Below are positions 1-7,205 of a stretch of 12,054 nucleotides of DNA, piece by piece; position 1 is the first letter of the stretch; each line of letters opens with the position of its first letter. The stretch is from Burkholderiales bacterium (lineage in GTDB: Bacteria > Pseudomonadota > Gammaproteobacteria > Burkholderiales > SG8-39). A model generated the notes under the pieces. It did no database searches and was not told the DNA's origin. It was given only the letters and a program-made list of their open reading frames with translations. The translations under genes were made by a program, and so were the position numbers. The DNA lies in contig CAKKSJ010000026.1 in NCBI GenBank assembly GCA_919902965.1, forward strand, positions 1 through 12,054, written 5' to 3'.

Positions 1-555
1 CTGGCCTACGTGGTGTCCACGCGCCCCTTCGCGGGCAGCTGGGAATACCTTCTGGACAGCGCGATTTTCGTTTCGCCGCCGAACTTCGCCTGGGCCGGCT
101 CGGCGCTGATCAACCGCGAGGGCAAGCTGGTCGGCGTCGGCTCGCTGCTGGTGCGCGACTCCGAGGAGGCGGGCACGGTGCTGCCCGGCAACATGTTCGT
201 GCCTATCGATTTGCTCAAACCGATACTCGCCGACCTGATAGCCAAAGGCCGGGCAGCCGGCCCGGTTCGGCCCTGGCTGGGCATGGCCACCGAGGAAGTG
301 CAGGGGCGCTTGTTCGTTACCCGGGTATCGCCGGAGGCGCCGGCGGACAATGCCGGAGTGCGGCGCGGCGATATCGTAATCGGCGTCGGCGCGGACCCGG
401 TAAGCAGCCACGTTGAGTTTTACCGCAAGCTCTGGTCGCTGGGGCCCGCAGGGACCGACGTGCCGCTAAAGCTGCTGCAGGGCGCGAGCGTGAAAGAGAT
501 CAAGCTGCACTCGATCGACCGGATGGAATATTTTCGCGCCAAGCCGACGCTTTGA
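1..555 (+). CDS. S1C (HtrA/Deg-like) serine protease family protein with PDZ domain, 3' part; probably catalytically dead
   Basis: The reading frame is open from base 1, so the 5' end lies outside the window. The visible 184 codons hold the end of a trypsin-like domain (to about residue 65) and a PDZ domain (about residues 85-170) containing PWLGM, an AGVRRGDIVIGV core and a terminal beta strand. HtrA-family proteins act in the periplasm or envelope, using PDZ domains to bind protein C-termini. The stretch WAGSALINREGKLVGVGSL aligns with the nucleophile region of DegP (NSGGALVNLNGELIGIN). In that alignment the catalytic Ser becomes Ala (visible residue 32, bases 94-96); a Ser lies two residues on. 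The His and Asp of the triad would be upstream and cannot be checked. The protein is therefore better called protease-like. The TGA stop is followed by a 189-bp gap before the next gene, so it is probably not part of that operon. Confidence 0.85.
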   Translation: MAYVVSTRPFAGSWEYLLDSAIFVSPPNFAWAGSALINREGKLVGVGSLLVRDSEEAGTVLPGNMFVPIDLLKPILADLIAKGRAAGPVRPWLGMATEEVQGRLFVTRVSPEAPADNAGVRRGDIVIGVGADPVSSHVEFYRKLWSLGPAGTDVPLKLLQGASVKEIKLHSIDRMEYFRAKPTL

Positions 556-744
556 CCGGCGCGCGCTGATTCGGCAGGAAAGGATTTTCCGTCGCTGATG
601 CAGACGGGCGCGAACACGTTGCTTCCTCATATCGCGCAGCCCGTTCAATTGCCCGCGTATTCATGAAATTGCCCTGCGGCTCAGGTCAGCGGTAGCAGCC
701 GTGCTAGGATTGCGGGCGAACCAAATGAATTTGAGGAAGTGGTG
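556..744. other. Intergenic region between protease-like gene and kinase operon
   Basis: No convincing ORF and no Rho-independent terminator with a T tract were found. The only signal I can point to is a possible extended -10 element near 702-710, described separately. Two short antisense ORFs cover part of this stretch but lack family features. Confidence 0.5.
702..710 (+). promoter_or_regulatory. Candidate extended -10 promoter for the kinase-dehydrogenase-GST operon
   Basis: TG-C-TAGGAT matches the extended -10 pattern (TGn plus a TATAAT-like hexamer). Transcription would start near 717 and give a leader of about 28 nt that includes the GAGGAA ribosome site. The region where a -35 box is expected has no good match, which extended -10 promoters tolerate. 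This is a sequence-pattern call only. Confidence 0.3.
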
Positions 745-1812
745 ATGGAGCATTTCATCGGCACCATGCCGGTGACGGAGAAGCAGCGCTTCGACGTCGC
801 CCGCCTGGAATCCTACCTGCGCGAGCATGTGGACGGGTACAAGGGCGTGCTCGAAGTCGAGCAGTTCAAGGGCGGGCAGTCCAATCCGACTTATCGCCTT
901 TGCGCCGGCGGCAAGCGTTATGTGATGCGCGCCAAACCCGGCCCCGCGGCGAAATTGCTGCCCTCCGCACATGCGGTGGAGCGTGAATTTCGCGTGATCA
1001 GCGCGCTCGGCAAGACCGGCATCCCGGTGCCCAGAACCTATGCGCTATGCGAGGACGAGGCCGTGATCGGCCGCGCGTTCTACATCATGGACTGCGTCGA
1101 AGGGCGCGTGCTGTGGGACCAGGCGCTGCCCGGCATGAGCGCGCTTGAGCGCGGCGCGATCTACGCCGAGATGAACCGGGTGATCGCGGCCTTGCACAGC
1201 GTCGATTACGCAGCCATCGGCCTGGCCGATTTCGGCAAGCCGGGCAATTATTTCGCGCGCCAGATCGGGCGCTGGAGCAGGCAGTACCAGGCTTCGGAAA
1301 CGGAAAAGCTCGAAGCCATGGACAATCTGATCGCCTGGCTGCCGAACAATATTCCGGCGGGCGACGAAACTGCGATCGTGCACGGCGACTATCGCATGGA
1401 CAATCTCTTGTTCCATCCGAGCGAGCCCAAAGTCCTCGCCATCCTCGACTGGGAATTGTCCACGCTGGGCCATCCGCTTGCGGATTTTTCCTATCACTGC
1501 ATGAGCTGGCGTATTCCGCCCGGGCAGTTCCGCGGTATCAGCGGCCTCGATCTGGCGGCGCTGGGGATACCTGCGGAGCAGGACTACGTCGCCGCCTATT
1601 GCAAGCGCACCGGGCGCGAGCGCATCGACAACTGGGACTTCTACCTCTCGTATAATATGTTCCGCATCGCTGCCATCCTGCAGGGCATCAAGAAGCGCTC
1701 GGTGGACGGCACCGCCGCCAGCGCGCACGCCGCCGATGCCGGTGCGCGCGTGCAGCCCCTGGCCAAGCTGGCCTGGGATTATGCGCAAAAAGTCATCGCG
1801 GCCGGGAAATAA
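745..1812 (+). CDS. APH-type phosphotransferase, ACAD10/11 kinase-domain-like (LvaA-like); possible 4-hydroxyacyl-CoA kinase
   Basis: The ATG at 745 is chosen because GAGGAA (733-738) lies six bases before it; GTG codons at 739 and 742 are the alternatives. The 355-residue protein has an APH/choline-kinase fold: an N-lobe with a glycine-rich FKGGQSNPTY segment and the YVMRAKP strand carrying the ATP-binding Lys, then the HGDYRMDN catalytic loop (D215 base, N220 metal ligand), and ILDWE (D235, second metal ligand) followed by LSTLGHPLAD. This pattern is typical of the kinase part of ACAD10/ACAD11 and of stand-alone proteins encoded beside acyl-CoA dehydrogenases. In those systems the kinase phosphorylates the 4-hydroxyl of a 4-hydroxyacyl-CoA. 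The gene for such a dehydrogenase starts 43 bp downstream. Antibiotic resistance is unlikely. The family is clear; the substrate is inferred. No LvaB-like partner gene is visible. Confidence 0.9.
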   Translation: MEHFIGTMPVTEKQRFDVARLESYLREHVDGYKGVLEVEQFKGGQSNPTYRLCAGGKRYVMRAKPGPAAKLLPSAHAVEREFRVISALGKTGIPVPRTYALCEDEAVIGRAFYIMDCVEGRVLWDQALPGMSALERGAIYAEMNRVIAALHSVDYAAIGLADFGKPGNYFARQIGRWSRQYQASETEKLEAMDNLIAWLPNNIPAGDETAIVHGDYRMDNLLFHPSEPKVLAILDWELSTLGHPLADFSYHCMSWRIPPGQFRGISGLDLAALGIPAEQDYVAAYCKRTGRERIDNWDFYLSYNMFRIAAILQGIKKRSVDGTAASAHAADAGARVQPLAKLAWDYAQKVIAAGK

Positions 1813-1855
1813 TCCGGCCGTATCCGCACTGTTTACATTCTAGGAAAGGCACGCC

Positions 1856-3100
1856 ATGGATTTCGCATATACCGACAAGGTCAAGGCCATGCAGGCTAAA
1901 CTCATCGCCTTCATGGATGAGCATATCTATCCGAACGAGCATCGCTTCCACGCCGAGATCCTGGAGAATCGCAAACAGGGCAATGCCTGGATCCCGACCA
2001 AAATCGTCGAGGAGTTGAAGCCCAAGGCGCGCGCCGCCGGGCTGTGGAACCTGTTCCTGCCGCATTCCAAGCGCGCCCCCGAGGGTTTGTCCAACCTGGA
2101 ATACGCGCCGCTGTGCGAAATCATGGGCCGCGTCTCCTTCGCAGCCGAGGTGTTCAACTGCTCGGCGCCGGACACCGGCAACATGGAGACCATAGAGCGC
2201 TACGGCAGCGAAGCGCACAAGAAACAATGGCTGGAGCCGCTGTTGCGCGGCGAAATCCGTTCGGCCTTCCTGATGACCGAGCCCGACGTCGCCTCGAGCG
2301 ATGCCACCAATATCCAGTGCCGCATTGAAAAGAAAGGCGACGAATATGTCATCAACGGGCGCAAGTGGTGGTCCTCGGGCGGTGGCGATCCGCGCTGCAA
2401 ACTGTATATCGTCATGGGACGGACCAATCCGGACGCGCCCCGGCACAGCCAGCAGTCGATGATCCTGGTGCCGGCCGACGCGCCCGGCGTCAAGGTGGTG
2501 CGCGCGCTGTCGGTGTTCGGCTACGATGACGCGCCGCACGGCCATATGGAAATCCATATGAAAGACGTGCGCGTGCCGGCATCGAACATCCTGCTCGGCG
2601 AGGGCCGCGGCTTCGAGATCGCGCAGGGGCGGCTCGGACCGGGCCGCATCCACCACTGCATGCGCCAGATCGGCGTGGCCGAGCGCGCGCTGGAACTCAT
2701 GTGCAAGCGCTCGCTTGCGCGCGTCGCCTTCGGCCGGCCCATCGCGGAGCAGGGCGTCACGCGCGAGCGCATCGCGCAGGCGCGCATCCTGATCGACTCG
2801 ACGCGCTGGCTGGTGTTGAACGCCGCCTACATGATGGACACCGTGGGCAACAAGGTGGCCAAGGCCGAGATCGCGATGATCAAGGTGCTTGCGCCCAATA
2901 CGACGCTGCAGGTGATCGACTGGGCGATGCAGGCCCACGGCGGCGCCGGCGTGTCAGACGACTTCCCGCTCGCCATGATGTACGCGCATTCGCGCACCCT
3001 GCGCTTTGCAGACGGCCCGGACGAGGTGCACCGCAACGCCATCGCCAAGCTGGAATTGTCCAAGCACATGAGCGTGCCCAAGTCGGCCAAGACGGCGTAG
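1856..3100 (+). CDS. Acyl-CoA dehydrogenase, ACAD10/11 (LvaC)-like
   Basis: This 414-residue flavoenzyme has the full acyl-CoA dehydrogenase layout: a helical N domain, a middle beta domain with AFLMTEPDVASSDATN and the FAD-contacting INGRKWWSSGG, and a C-terminal helical domain with the FGRPIAEQGVTRERIA segment, QAHGGAGVSDDFPLA and a final ADGPDEVHR motif. AGGAAAGG lies just before the ATG. The catalytic base in MCAD-type enzymes is the Glu of YEGT; the aligned residue here is Asp386. In my recollection Asp is usual in the ACAD10/11-like group. Members of that group act on 4-phosphoacyl-CoA, eliminating phosphate on the way to ordinary beta-oxidation intermediates. Coupling to the kinase gene 43 bp upstream supports this role. 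Alternative: an ordinary long- or branched-chain acyl-CoA dehydrogenase. The family is certain; the substrate is inferred. Confidence 0.93.
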   Translation: MDFAYTDKVKAMQAKLIAFMDEHIYPNEHRFHAEILENRKQGNAWIPTKIVEELKPKARAAGLWNLFLPHSKRAPEGLSNLEYAPLCEIMGRVSFAAEVFNCSAPDTGNMETIERYGSEAHKKQWLEPLLRGEIRSAFLMTEPDVASSDATNIQCRIEKKGDEYVINGRKWWSSGGGDPRCKLYIVMGRTNPDAPRHSQQSMILVPADAPGVKVVRALSVFGYDDAPHGHMEIHMKDVRVPASNILLGEGRGFEIAQGRLGPGRIHHCMRQIGVAERALELMCKRSLARVAFGRPIAEQGVTRERIAQARILIDSTRWLVLNAAYMMDTVGNKVAKAEIAMIKVLAPNTTLQVIDWAMQAHGGAGVSDDFPLAMMYAHSRTLRFADGPDEVHRNAIAKLELSKHMSVPKSAKTA

Positions 3101-3130
3101 ACGCAAGCCATCGAACAGGGGGAATCAAAA

Positions 3131-3790
3131 ATGTTGAAGCTGGGCGGATTTGCAGTCAGCAACTATTACAACAAGGTGAAGGTCGCGCTGCTGGAAAAGG
3201 GCGTTGCGTTCGAGGAAGTCTACTGCCCGACCTCGCAGGATGAGGAATATCGCAAACGCTCGCCCATGGGCAAGGTGCCTTACCTCGAGGTCGACGGCCA
3301 GTTCCTGTGCGAGTCGCAGGTAATCTGCGAATACCTGGAAGACAGTTACCCGCAGACGCCGCTCTACCCGAAAGACGCCTTGGAGCGCGCGCGGGTGCGC
3401 GAACTTCTCACCACTTTGGAATTGCACATGGAGCTGGTCGCGCGCCGGCTGTATGGGCAGGCATTCTTTGGGGGCACGGCCTCGGACGAGACCAAACAGC
3501 AGGTGGAAAAGGAACTCGCCAAGGGCGTGCGCGCATTCAAGCAGCTCGCCAAATTCTCGCCCTACGTCGCCGGCGCGGGCCTCACCTACGCCGATTGCGC
3601 TGCCGGCGTGCATCTGCCGCTGGTGTCGCTGTCGAGCAAGATCGTCCTCGGCCGCGATGTGCTCGAGGATTGCGCCCCGGTGAGGCCTTACTTGAAAATG
3701 CTCAACGAGCGCCCGGCGTTCAGGAAAATGAACGACGACCGCAAGACTGCTACCGAGGCGATGGCGGCGGCGCGGGCGAAAAAGAGCTGA
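3131..3790 (+). CDS. Glutathione S-transferase family protein
   Basis: The 219-residue protein starts at an ATG preceded by AGGGGGA, 30 bp after the dehydrogenase, so the two are probably co-transcribed. The N-terminal thioredoxin-like domain (about 1-75) shows the cis-proline motif KVPYLE (P50) and the glutathione-binding ESQVICEYLE motif (E61, S62). Ser10, Tyr12 and Tyr13 near the first helix are candidates for the residue that activates glutathione. The C-terminal helical domain includes LTYADCAA, a typical folding motif of GSTs. GSTs conjugate glutathione to electrophiles or act as glutathione-dependent isomerases or reductases. Next to a kinase/dehydrogenase pair for 4-hydroxy acids, a role with reactive enals such as 4-hydroxynonenal or their acids is conceivable, but the sequence cannot show it. 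The soluble form lacks a signal peptide. Confidence 0.9.
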   Translation: MLKLGGFAVSNYYNKVKVALLEKGVAFEEVYCPTSQDEEYRKRSPMGKVPYLEVDGQFLCESQVICEYLEDSYPQTPLYPKDALERARVRELLTTLELHMELVARRLYGQAFFGGTASDETKQQVEKELAKGVRAFKQLAKFSPYVAGAGLTYADCAAGVHLPLVSLSSKIVLGRDVLEDCAPVRPYLKMLNERPAFRKMNDDRKTATEAMAAARAKKS

Positions 3791-3856
3791 GGGCGCGGGC
3801 GCAGAACGCCGGCGCTCGATCCCCCCGTCTTGTAATAGTCGCTTATTGCGCTCTCT

Positions 3857-5905
3857 TTGAGCACTCCGCTTCCGCCCGGTTCCGCATTCCCGCTGGGGGC
3901 TTGCTTCGACGGCCGCGGCGTCAACTTTGCCTTGTTTTCCGCTCACGCCGAGGGCGTCGAGCTATGCCTGTTCGATAGCGGTGGCCGGCAGGAGATCGCG
4001 CGCCACAGCCTGGCAGCGCGCAGCGACGGGGTCTGGAACGGCTACCTGGCAGGCGCCAGGCCGGGCCTGCTCTATGGCTATCGTGTGCATGGCCCGTATG
4101 CGCCGGAGCGCGGCCACCGCTTCAACGCGAACAAGTTGCTGCTGGATCCGTATGCCCGCGCCGTGGTCGGCGAGTATCGGAACGACCCGCGCAACCTGGG
4201 GTTCCGCGCCGAAGCGCCGCATGAAGCCGATCAGGCCGACAACGCCGGCATTGCGCTCAAGGCCAGCGTGGTCGATGCAAAATTCGACTGGTCGGGCGAT
4301 GTGCATCCGCATACGCCCTGGGCCGGGACGCTGATTTACGAGGCGCACGTAAAGGGCTTGACGCGCCTGCATCCGCAGGTGCCGCCCGAGTTGCGCGGGA
4401 GCTATGCCGGCATCGCCCACCCGGCCGTGATCGCGCACCTCAAGAAGCTAGGCGTCACGGCGATCGAACTCCTGCCCGTGCAGCATTTCCTGGACGAGCC
4501 GCGCCTGCAGGACAACGGACTACGCAACTATTGGGGCTACAATCCGATCGCTTGGTTTGCGCCTGCACGGCGCTATGCGAGCGGCCGCGCGGGGATTACG
4601 CCGCTGGACGAATTTCGAGAAATGGTACGCGCACTGCACGCCGCACGGATCGAAGTGATCCTGGATGTGGTGTTCAACCACAGTGCAGAACTGGATGCGC
4701 AGGGGCCAACGCTGTCGCTGCGCGGCATAGACAATGCCAGCTATTACAGCCTGGCCCGGAACGGCGATTATGAAAACGTGACCGGCTGCGGCAATGCGCT
4801 GAACCTGGCGCATCCGCGTGTACTGCAACTGGTGATGGATAGCCTGCGCTACTGGGCGGGCGAATGTCACGTGGACGGCTTTCGTTTTGATCTGGCCGTC
4901 ACCCTGGGCCGGGTACGCGGCGCGTTCGACCCGGGCGTACCGCTATGGGCCGCGCTGGCGCAGGACCCTTTGCTCGCGCGCTGCAAATTCATCGCCGAGC
5001 CCTGGGACATAGGCGAAGGCGGCTACCAGCTGGGACGCTTTCCCGCAGCCTGGGGGGAATGGAACGACCAGTTTCGCGACAGCATGCGCCGCTACTGGCT
5101 GGGCACAGGCGCAAGTCGCGCGCAGTTCGCGTTGCGCTTTGCGGCATCGGCCGACCACTTTCATGCACTCTTGCGCGAGCCGTCTGCTTCGGTGAATTTC
5201 ATCACCGCGCATGACGGTTTCACACTTGCCGATCTGACCAGCTACCAGCACAAGCACAATCTGGCCAACAAGGAACACAATCGCGACGGCCATGACAATA
5301 ACCATAGCTGGAACTGCGGCGTCGAAGGTGCGAGCGACGACCCGCAGCTGCGCCTGCTGCGCGCGCGGCTGGGCAAAGCCTTGCTGGCCACGCTGCTGCT
5401 TGCGCAGGGGACGCCCATGCTGCTGGCCGGCGATGAGCTGGGCCGCAGCCAGCGGGGGAACAACAACGCCTATTGCCAGGACAACGACATCACCTGGCTG
5501 GATTGGCAGCACGCCGACGCCGATCTGATCGATTTTGTGGCGCAACTGCAGTCTATCCGTGCCGAGATTCCGGCACTCGCGTCCGGGCGCTGGTGGAGCG
5601 GGCAGCCCGATGCCGCGGGGGTAATCGATGTGGAATGGCTGGCACCCTCGGGCCTGCCTCTGCAGGCGCCGGAATGGGAAGACACGACCGCCGCGGCGCT
5701 GACCATACGCCTGTCGGGCGACTGGCTGATCCTGGTGAACAGTTCGGCGTACCCGGTCCAGTTTCAGTTGCCCGCAGGCCGGTGGCGTCTGCGATTGTCC
5801 AGCGCCGCGGACGCCGTGATCCGCGCGGCGGGCACGGACTGCACGGTCGCCGCGCGCAGTCTGGTGGTGATGCACGTGGAAGGCAGCGGCAGACGCGCGG
5901 CATGA
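3857..5905 (+). CDS. glgX: Glycogen debranching enzyme GlgX (isoamylase-type GH13)
   Basis: The 682-residue protein removes short alpha-1,6 branches left by glycogen phosphorylase. An N-terminal CBM48 domain (from GSAFPLGACFDGRGVNFALF to about residue 120) precedes a GH13 barrel with all four conserved regions: DVVFNHSAE (from D270), GFRFDLAV with nucleophile D345, FIAEPWD with acid/base E381, and ITAHDGF with H452-D453. GlgX-typical NHSWNCGVEG and the GDELGRSQRGNNNAYCQDN segment follow, and a small beta domain ends the protein. Length is close to E. coli GlgX (about 657). The start is TTG at 3857. An in-frame TAG at 3836 closes the frame upstream, and there is no ATG or GTG between that stop and the conserved N-terminus. 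No clear Shine-Dalgarno site precedes it. No other glg gene is in the window, so expression may be independent or continue from the GST gene 66 bp upstream. Confidence 0.95.
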   Translation: MSTPLPPGSAFPLGACFDGRGVNFALFSAHAEGVELCLFDSGGRQEIARHSLAARSDGVWNGYLAGARPGLLYGYRVHGPYAPERGHRFNANKLLLDPYARAVVGEYRNDPRNLGFRAEAPHEADQADNAGIALKASVVDAKFDWSGDVHPHTPWAGTLIYEAHVKGLTRLHPQVPPELRGSYAGIAHPAVIAHLKKLGVTAIELLPVQHFLDEPRLQDNGLRNYWGYNPIAWFAPARRYASGRAGITPLDEFREMVRALHAARIEVILDVVFNHSAELDAQGPTLSLRGIDNASYYSLARNGDYENVTGCGNALNLAHPRVLQLVMDSLRYWAGECHVDGFRFDLAVTLGRVRGAFDPGVPLWAALAQDPLLARCKFIAEPWDIGEGGYQLGRFPAAWGEWNDQFRDSMRRYWLGTGASRAQFALRFAASADHFHALLREPSASVNFITAHDGFTLADLTSYQHKHNLANKEHNRDGHDNNHSWNCGVEGASDDPQLRLLRARLGKALLATLLLAQGTPMLLAGDELGRSQRGNNNAYCQDNDITWLDWQHADADLIDFVAQLQSIRAEIPALASGRWWSGQPDAAGVIDVEWLAPSGLPLQAPEWEDTTAAALTIRLSGDWLILVNSSAYPVQFQLPAGRWRLRLSSAADAVIRAAGTDCTVAARSLVVMHVEGSGRRAA

Positions 5906-5911
5906 GCGCCG

Positions 5912-5926
5912 CCCGGTAAGGCCGGG
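5912..5926 (+). other. Small hairpin after glgX
   Basis: CCCGG-TAAGG-CCGGG can form a 5-bp stem with a 5-nt loop seven bases after the glgX stop. No T run follows, so it is not a standard Rho-independent terminator. It could stabilise the 3' end of the transcript, or mean nothing in such GC-rich DNA. Confidence 0.2.
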
Positions 5927-5951
5927 ACGACGGGAATTCGCACTCAACAAG

Positions 5952-5967
5952 GCGGCTTGTAAGCCGC
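5952..5967 (+). other. Inverted repeat just upstream of the LOG-family gene
   Basis: GCGGCT-TGTA-AGCCGC forms a 6-bp GC-rich stem with a 4-nt loop and ends about four bases before the AAAGGGG ribosome site of the next gene. There is no T tract. It could be an operator, a leader hairpin affecting translation, or the residue of a weak terminator. Confidence 0.3.
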
Positions 5968-5983
5968 GCGAAAGGGGCTGGTT

Positions 5984-6709
5984 TTGAAACCGATCAAGGC
6001 GTATCGAAATCCGGAATTCATCCACAGCAAGGAGGCGCGCGCGCTGCGCATACTGGCGGAGTATCTCGAGCCGAAAAGCCGCCTCGAGGCCGAAGGCGTG
6101 GAGGACACGATTGTGTTTTTCGGCTCGGCGCGCATCGCGCCGGGCTCGCTATGGTACGAGGCGGCGCGCGCGCTCGCGTTTCGCCTGACGCAGTGGTCCA
6201 AGGGTCTGGACCCGGTGGCGCAGCGGCGCTTCGTCGTGTGCACCGGAGGCGGGCCGGGCATCATGGAGGCCGCGAACCGCGGGGCTTCGGAGGCGCACGG
6301 GCGCAACGTCGGTCTGAGCATTTCCCTGCCGCGCGAGGAGGTCGTCAACACACATGTGACACGCGAACTCGCGTTCCATTTTCATTATTTTTTCATGCGC
6401 AAGTTCTGGCTTGCCTACATGGCCAAGGCGGTGATCGTGTTTCCCGGCGGTTATGGCACGCTCGATGAACTCTTCGAGATCCTGACCCTGGTGCAAACCA
6501 AGCGCATGACCAAGCGCATGCCCATCGTGCTGTTCGGCACGGATTACTGGCGCGAGGTGATCAACTTCGATGCGCTGGTGCGCCATGGCACCATCTCGGC
6601 CGAGGACCTGAACCTGGTGCATCGCACCGACTCGGTGGACGACGCCTACGACTGGTTGATACGCCAACTCACCGAGCAGGCGCTCGGAAAACCGGGCGCC
6701 ATGCTCTAG
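5984..6709 (+). CDS. LOG-family protein (cytokinin-type nucleoside 5'-monophosphate phosphoribohydrolase / nucleotide hydrolase), long form
   Basis: The TTG start at 5984 is supported by AAAGGGG about six bases upstream; the product is 241 residues. The Rossmann-like fold typical of the 'lysine decarboxylase-like' LOG family is visible: FFGSARI near residue 43, GGGPGIMEAANRGA from residue 88, the active-site arginine region FMRKFWL (R139), and the signature PGGYGTLDE (154-162) with the catalytic glutamate at 162. These proteins cleave the N-glycosidic bond of nucleoside monophosphates, releasing a base and ribose 5-phosphate. They are often misannotated as lysine decarboxylases. The extra N-terminal 40 residues and the helix after the signature place it with the long bacterial group (PpnN is a still longer relative). 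The TAG stop forms half of a palindrome shared with the converging gene at 6712. Confidence 0.9.
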   Translation: MKPIKAYRNPEFIHSKEARALRILAEYLEPKSRLEAEGVEDTIVFFGSARIAPGSLWYEAARALAFRLTQWSKGLDPVAQRRFVVCTGGGPGIMEAANRGASEAHGRNVGLSISLPREEVVNTHVTRELAFHFHYFFMRKFWLAYMAKAVIVFPGGYGTLDELFEILTLVQTKRMTKRMPIVLFGTDYWREVINFDALVRHGTISAEDLNLVHRTDSVDDAYDWLIRQLTEQALGKPGAML

Positions 6710-6718
6710 GCCTAGAGC
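6703..6718. repeat. Perfect 16-bp palindrome covering both convergent stop codons
   Basis: GCTCTAGGCCTAGAGC reads the same on both strands. It contains the TAG stop of the LOG gene (6707-6709) and the TAG stop of the minus-strand cysteine-cluster gene (6712-6714), which are two bases apart, and it carries two copies of CTAG. It has no loop and no T tract, so a classical terminator is unlikely. It may arise simply because two TAG stops face each other. Confidence 0.6.
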
Positions 6719-7095
6719 TTCTCCACCTGGTCTTCGCAGGCGACCATGACGGCGAAGCCCTTCGCGCGCATTTCGGCGACGAACTTGCCGGTCGCGCCGC
6801 GCCTCCAGGCGTCGCGTCGATCCGGGTTGACGTACAGGACCAGATCGTCGCCCTGGTTGGTAACGCCCATGACGACGCGCGACTTGTCGGGTCGCATCTC
6901 CGCGGGGAGGGGCCTGCCGCCGCGCTGGCTTTGCAGCCAGACGCATTCGTACACCCGGCACGATTCGGGCCGCGTAGCGTAGATGCCGCAGCCTGAGCCG
7001 ATTCTGCAGTGCGCGCACCAGGTGTGCGCGGGCTTGTTCAGCTCCTCGATCTTCAGCACCTTGCAGCAGGCGGTGCAACCGTCACAACCGTGCAT
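6712..7095 (-). CDS. YkgJ-family cysteine cluster protein (putative zinc/iron-chelating)
   Basis: The start chosen is the ATG at 7095, so the protein begins MHGCDGCTACCKVLKI and has 127 residues. The frame stays open for 38 more codons upstream, but that stretch runs through the SDR remnant and lacks any family pattern. Nine cysteines fall in the first 51 residues (4, 7, 10, 11, 27, 30, 36, 46, 51). They form the CxxCxxCC, CxxC and RPxxC..YxC pattern of the YkgJ/UPF0153 family, which is thought to bind a metal or Fe-S cluster. The biochemical role is unknown. The C-terminal half, with LVLYVNPDRRDAWR, appears to be an accessory alpha/beta part. A GAGAG about eight bases before the ATG may serve as ribosome site. 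The gene ends two bases from the convergent LOG gene. Confidence 0.85.
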   Translation of the reverse strand: MHGCDGCTACCKVLKIEELNKPAHTWCAHCRIGSGCGIYATRPESCRVYECVWLQSQRGGRPLPAEMRPDKSRVVMGVTNQGDDLVLYVNPDRRDAWRRGATGKFVAEMRAKGFAVMVACEDQVEKL

Positions 7096-7102
7096 GTTTG
7101 CT

Positions 7103-7203
7103 CTCAGCCAATAGGATTGGTGGGCTTGCGCTCCTGCAGGATGTCTTCCTAGCGCCACTGAATAGAGGGTTTGCTGCGCGCACGGGTTAGTATGTGGAAG
7201 CGC
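7103..7203. repeat. Left direct repeat flanking vapBC (diverged copy of SDR 3' end)
   Basis: Aligned by eye without gaps to 8012-8112, 87 of 101 bases match. The two copies lie in the same orientation, 808 bp apart. Similarity starts at the stop codon of the SDR gene (plus one base) and ends within three bases of the vapC stop codon. This is the boundary pattern of an inserted cassette. Confidence 0.85.
7104..7203 (-). pseudogene. Remnant of an SDR gene 3' end
   Basis: Read on the minus strand, this stretch encodes a relic of the C-terminal 33 residues of the SDR at 8013-8858: FHILTRARSKPSIQWR, then a TAG stop (7149-7151) where the live gene has Met, then EDILQERKPTNPIG and a TGA stop. It has no start codon and no upstream SDR sequence. 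It lies directly behind vapC, in the same reading frame as the vapC stop. The best reading is the displaced original 3' end of the SDR gene, or the stump of a former tandem paralogue. Confidence 0.8.
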
Positions 7204-7205
7204 GG

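Noticed and set aside
745..1812. An antibiotic (aminoglycoside) phosphotransferase
   Set aside because: The fold is shared, but the HGDYRMDN/ILDWE pattern and the linked acyl-CoA dehydrogenase match the ACAD10/11-type kinase group rather than resistance enzymes.
1793..2938. A 381-codon antisense open frame over the acyl-CoA dehydrogenase
   Set aside because: The plus strand encodes a complete acyl-CoA dehydrogenase; the antisense translation is a compositional shadow.
4943..6025. A 360-codon antisense open frame over glgX
   Set aside because: GlgX is complete with all catalytic residues; the antisense frame has no recognisable domain.
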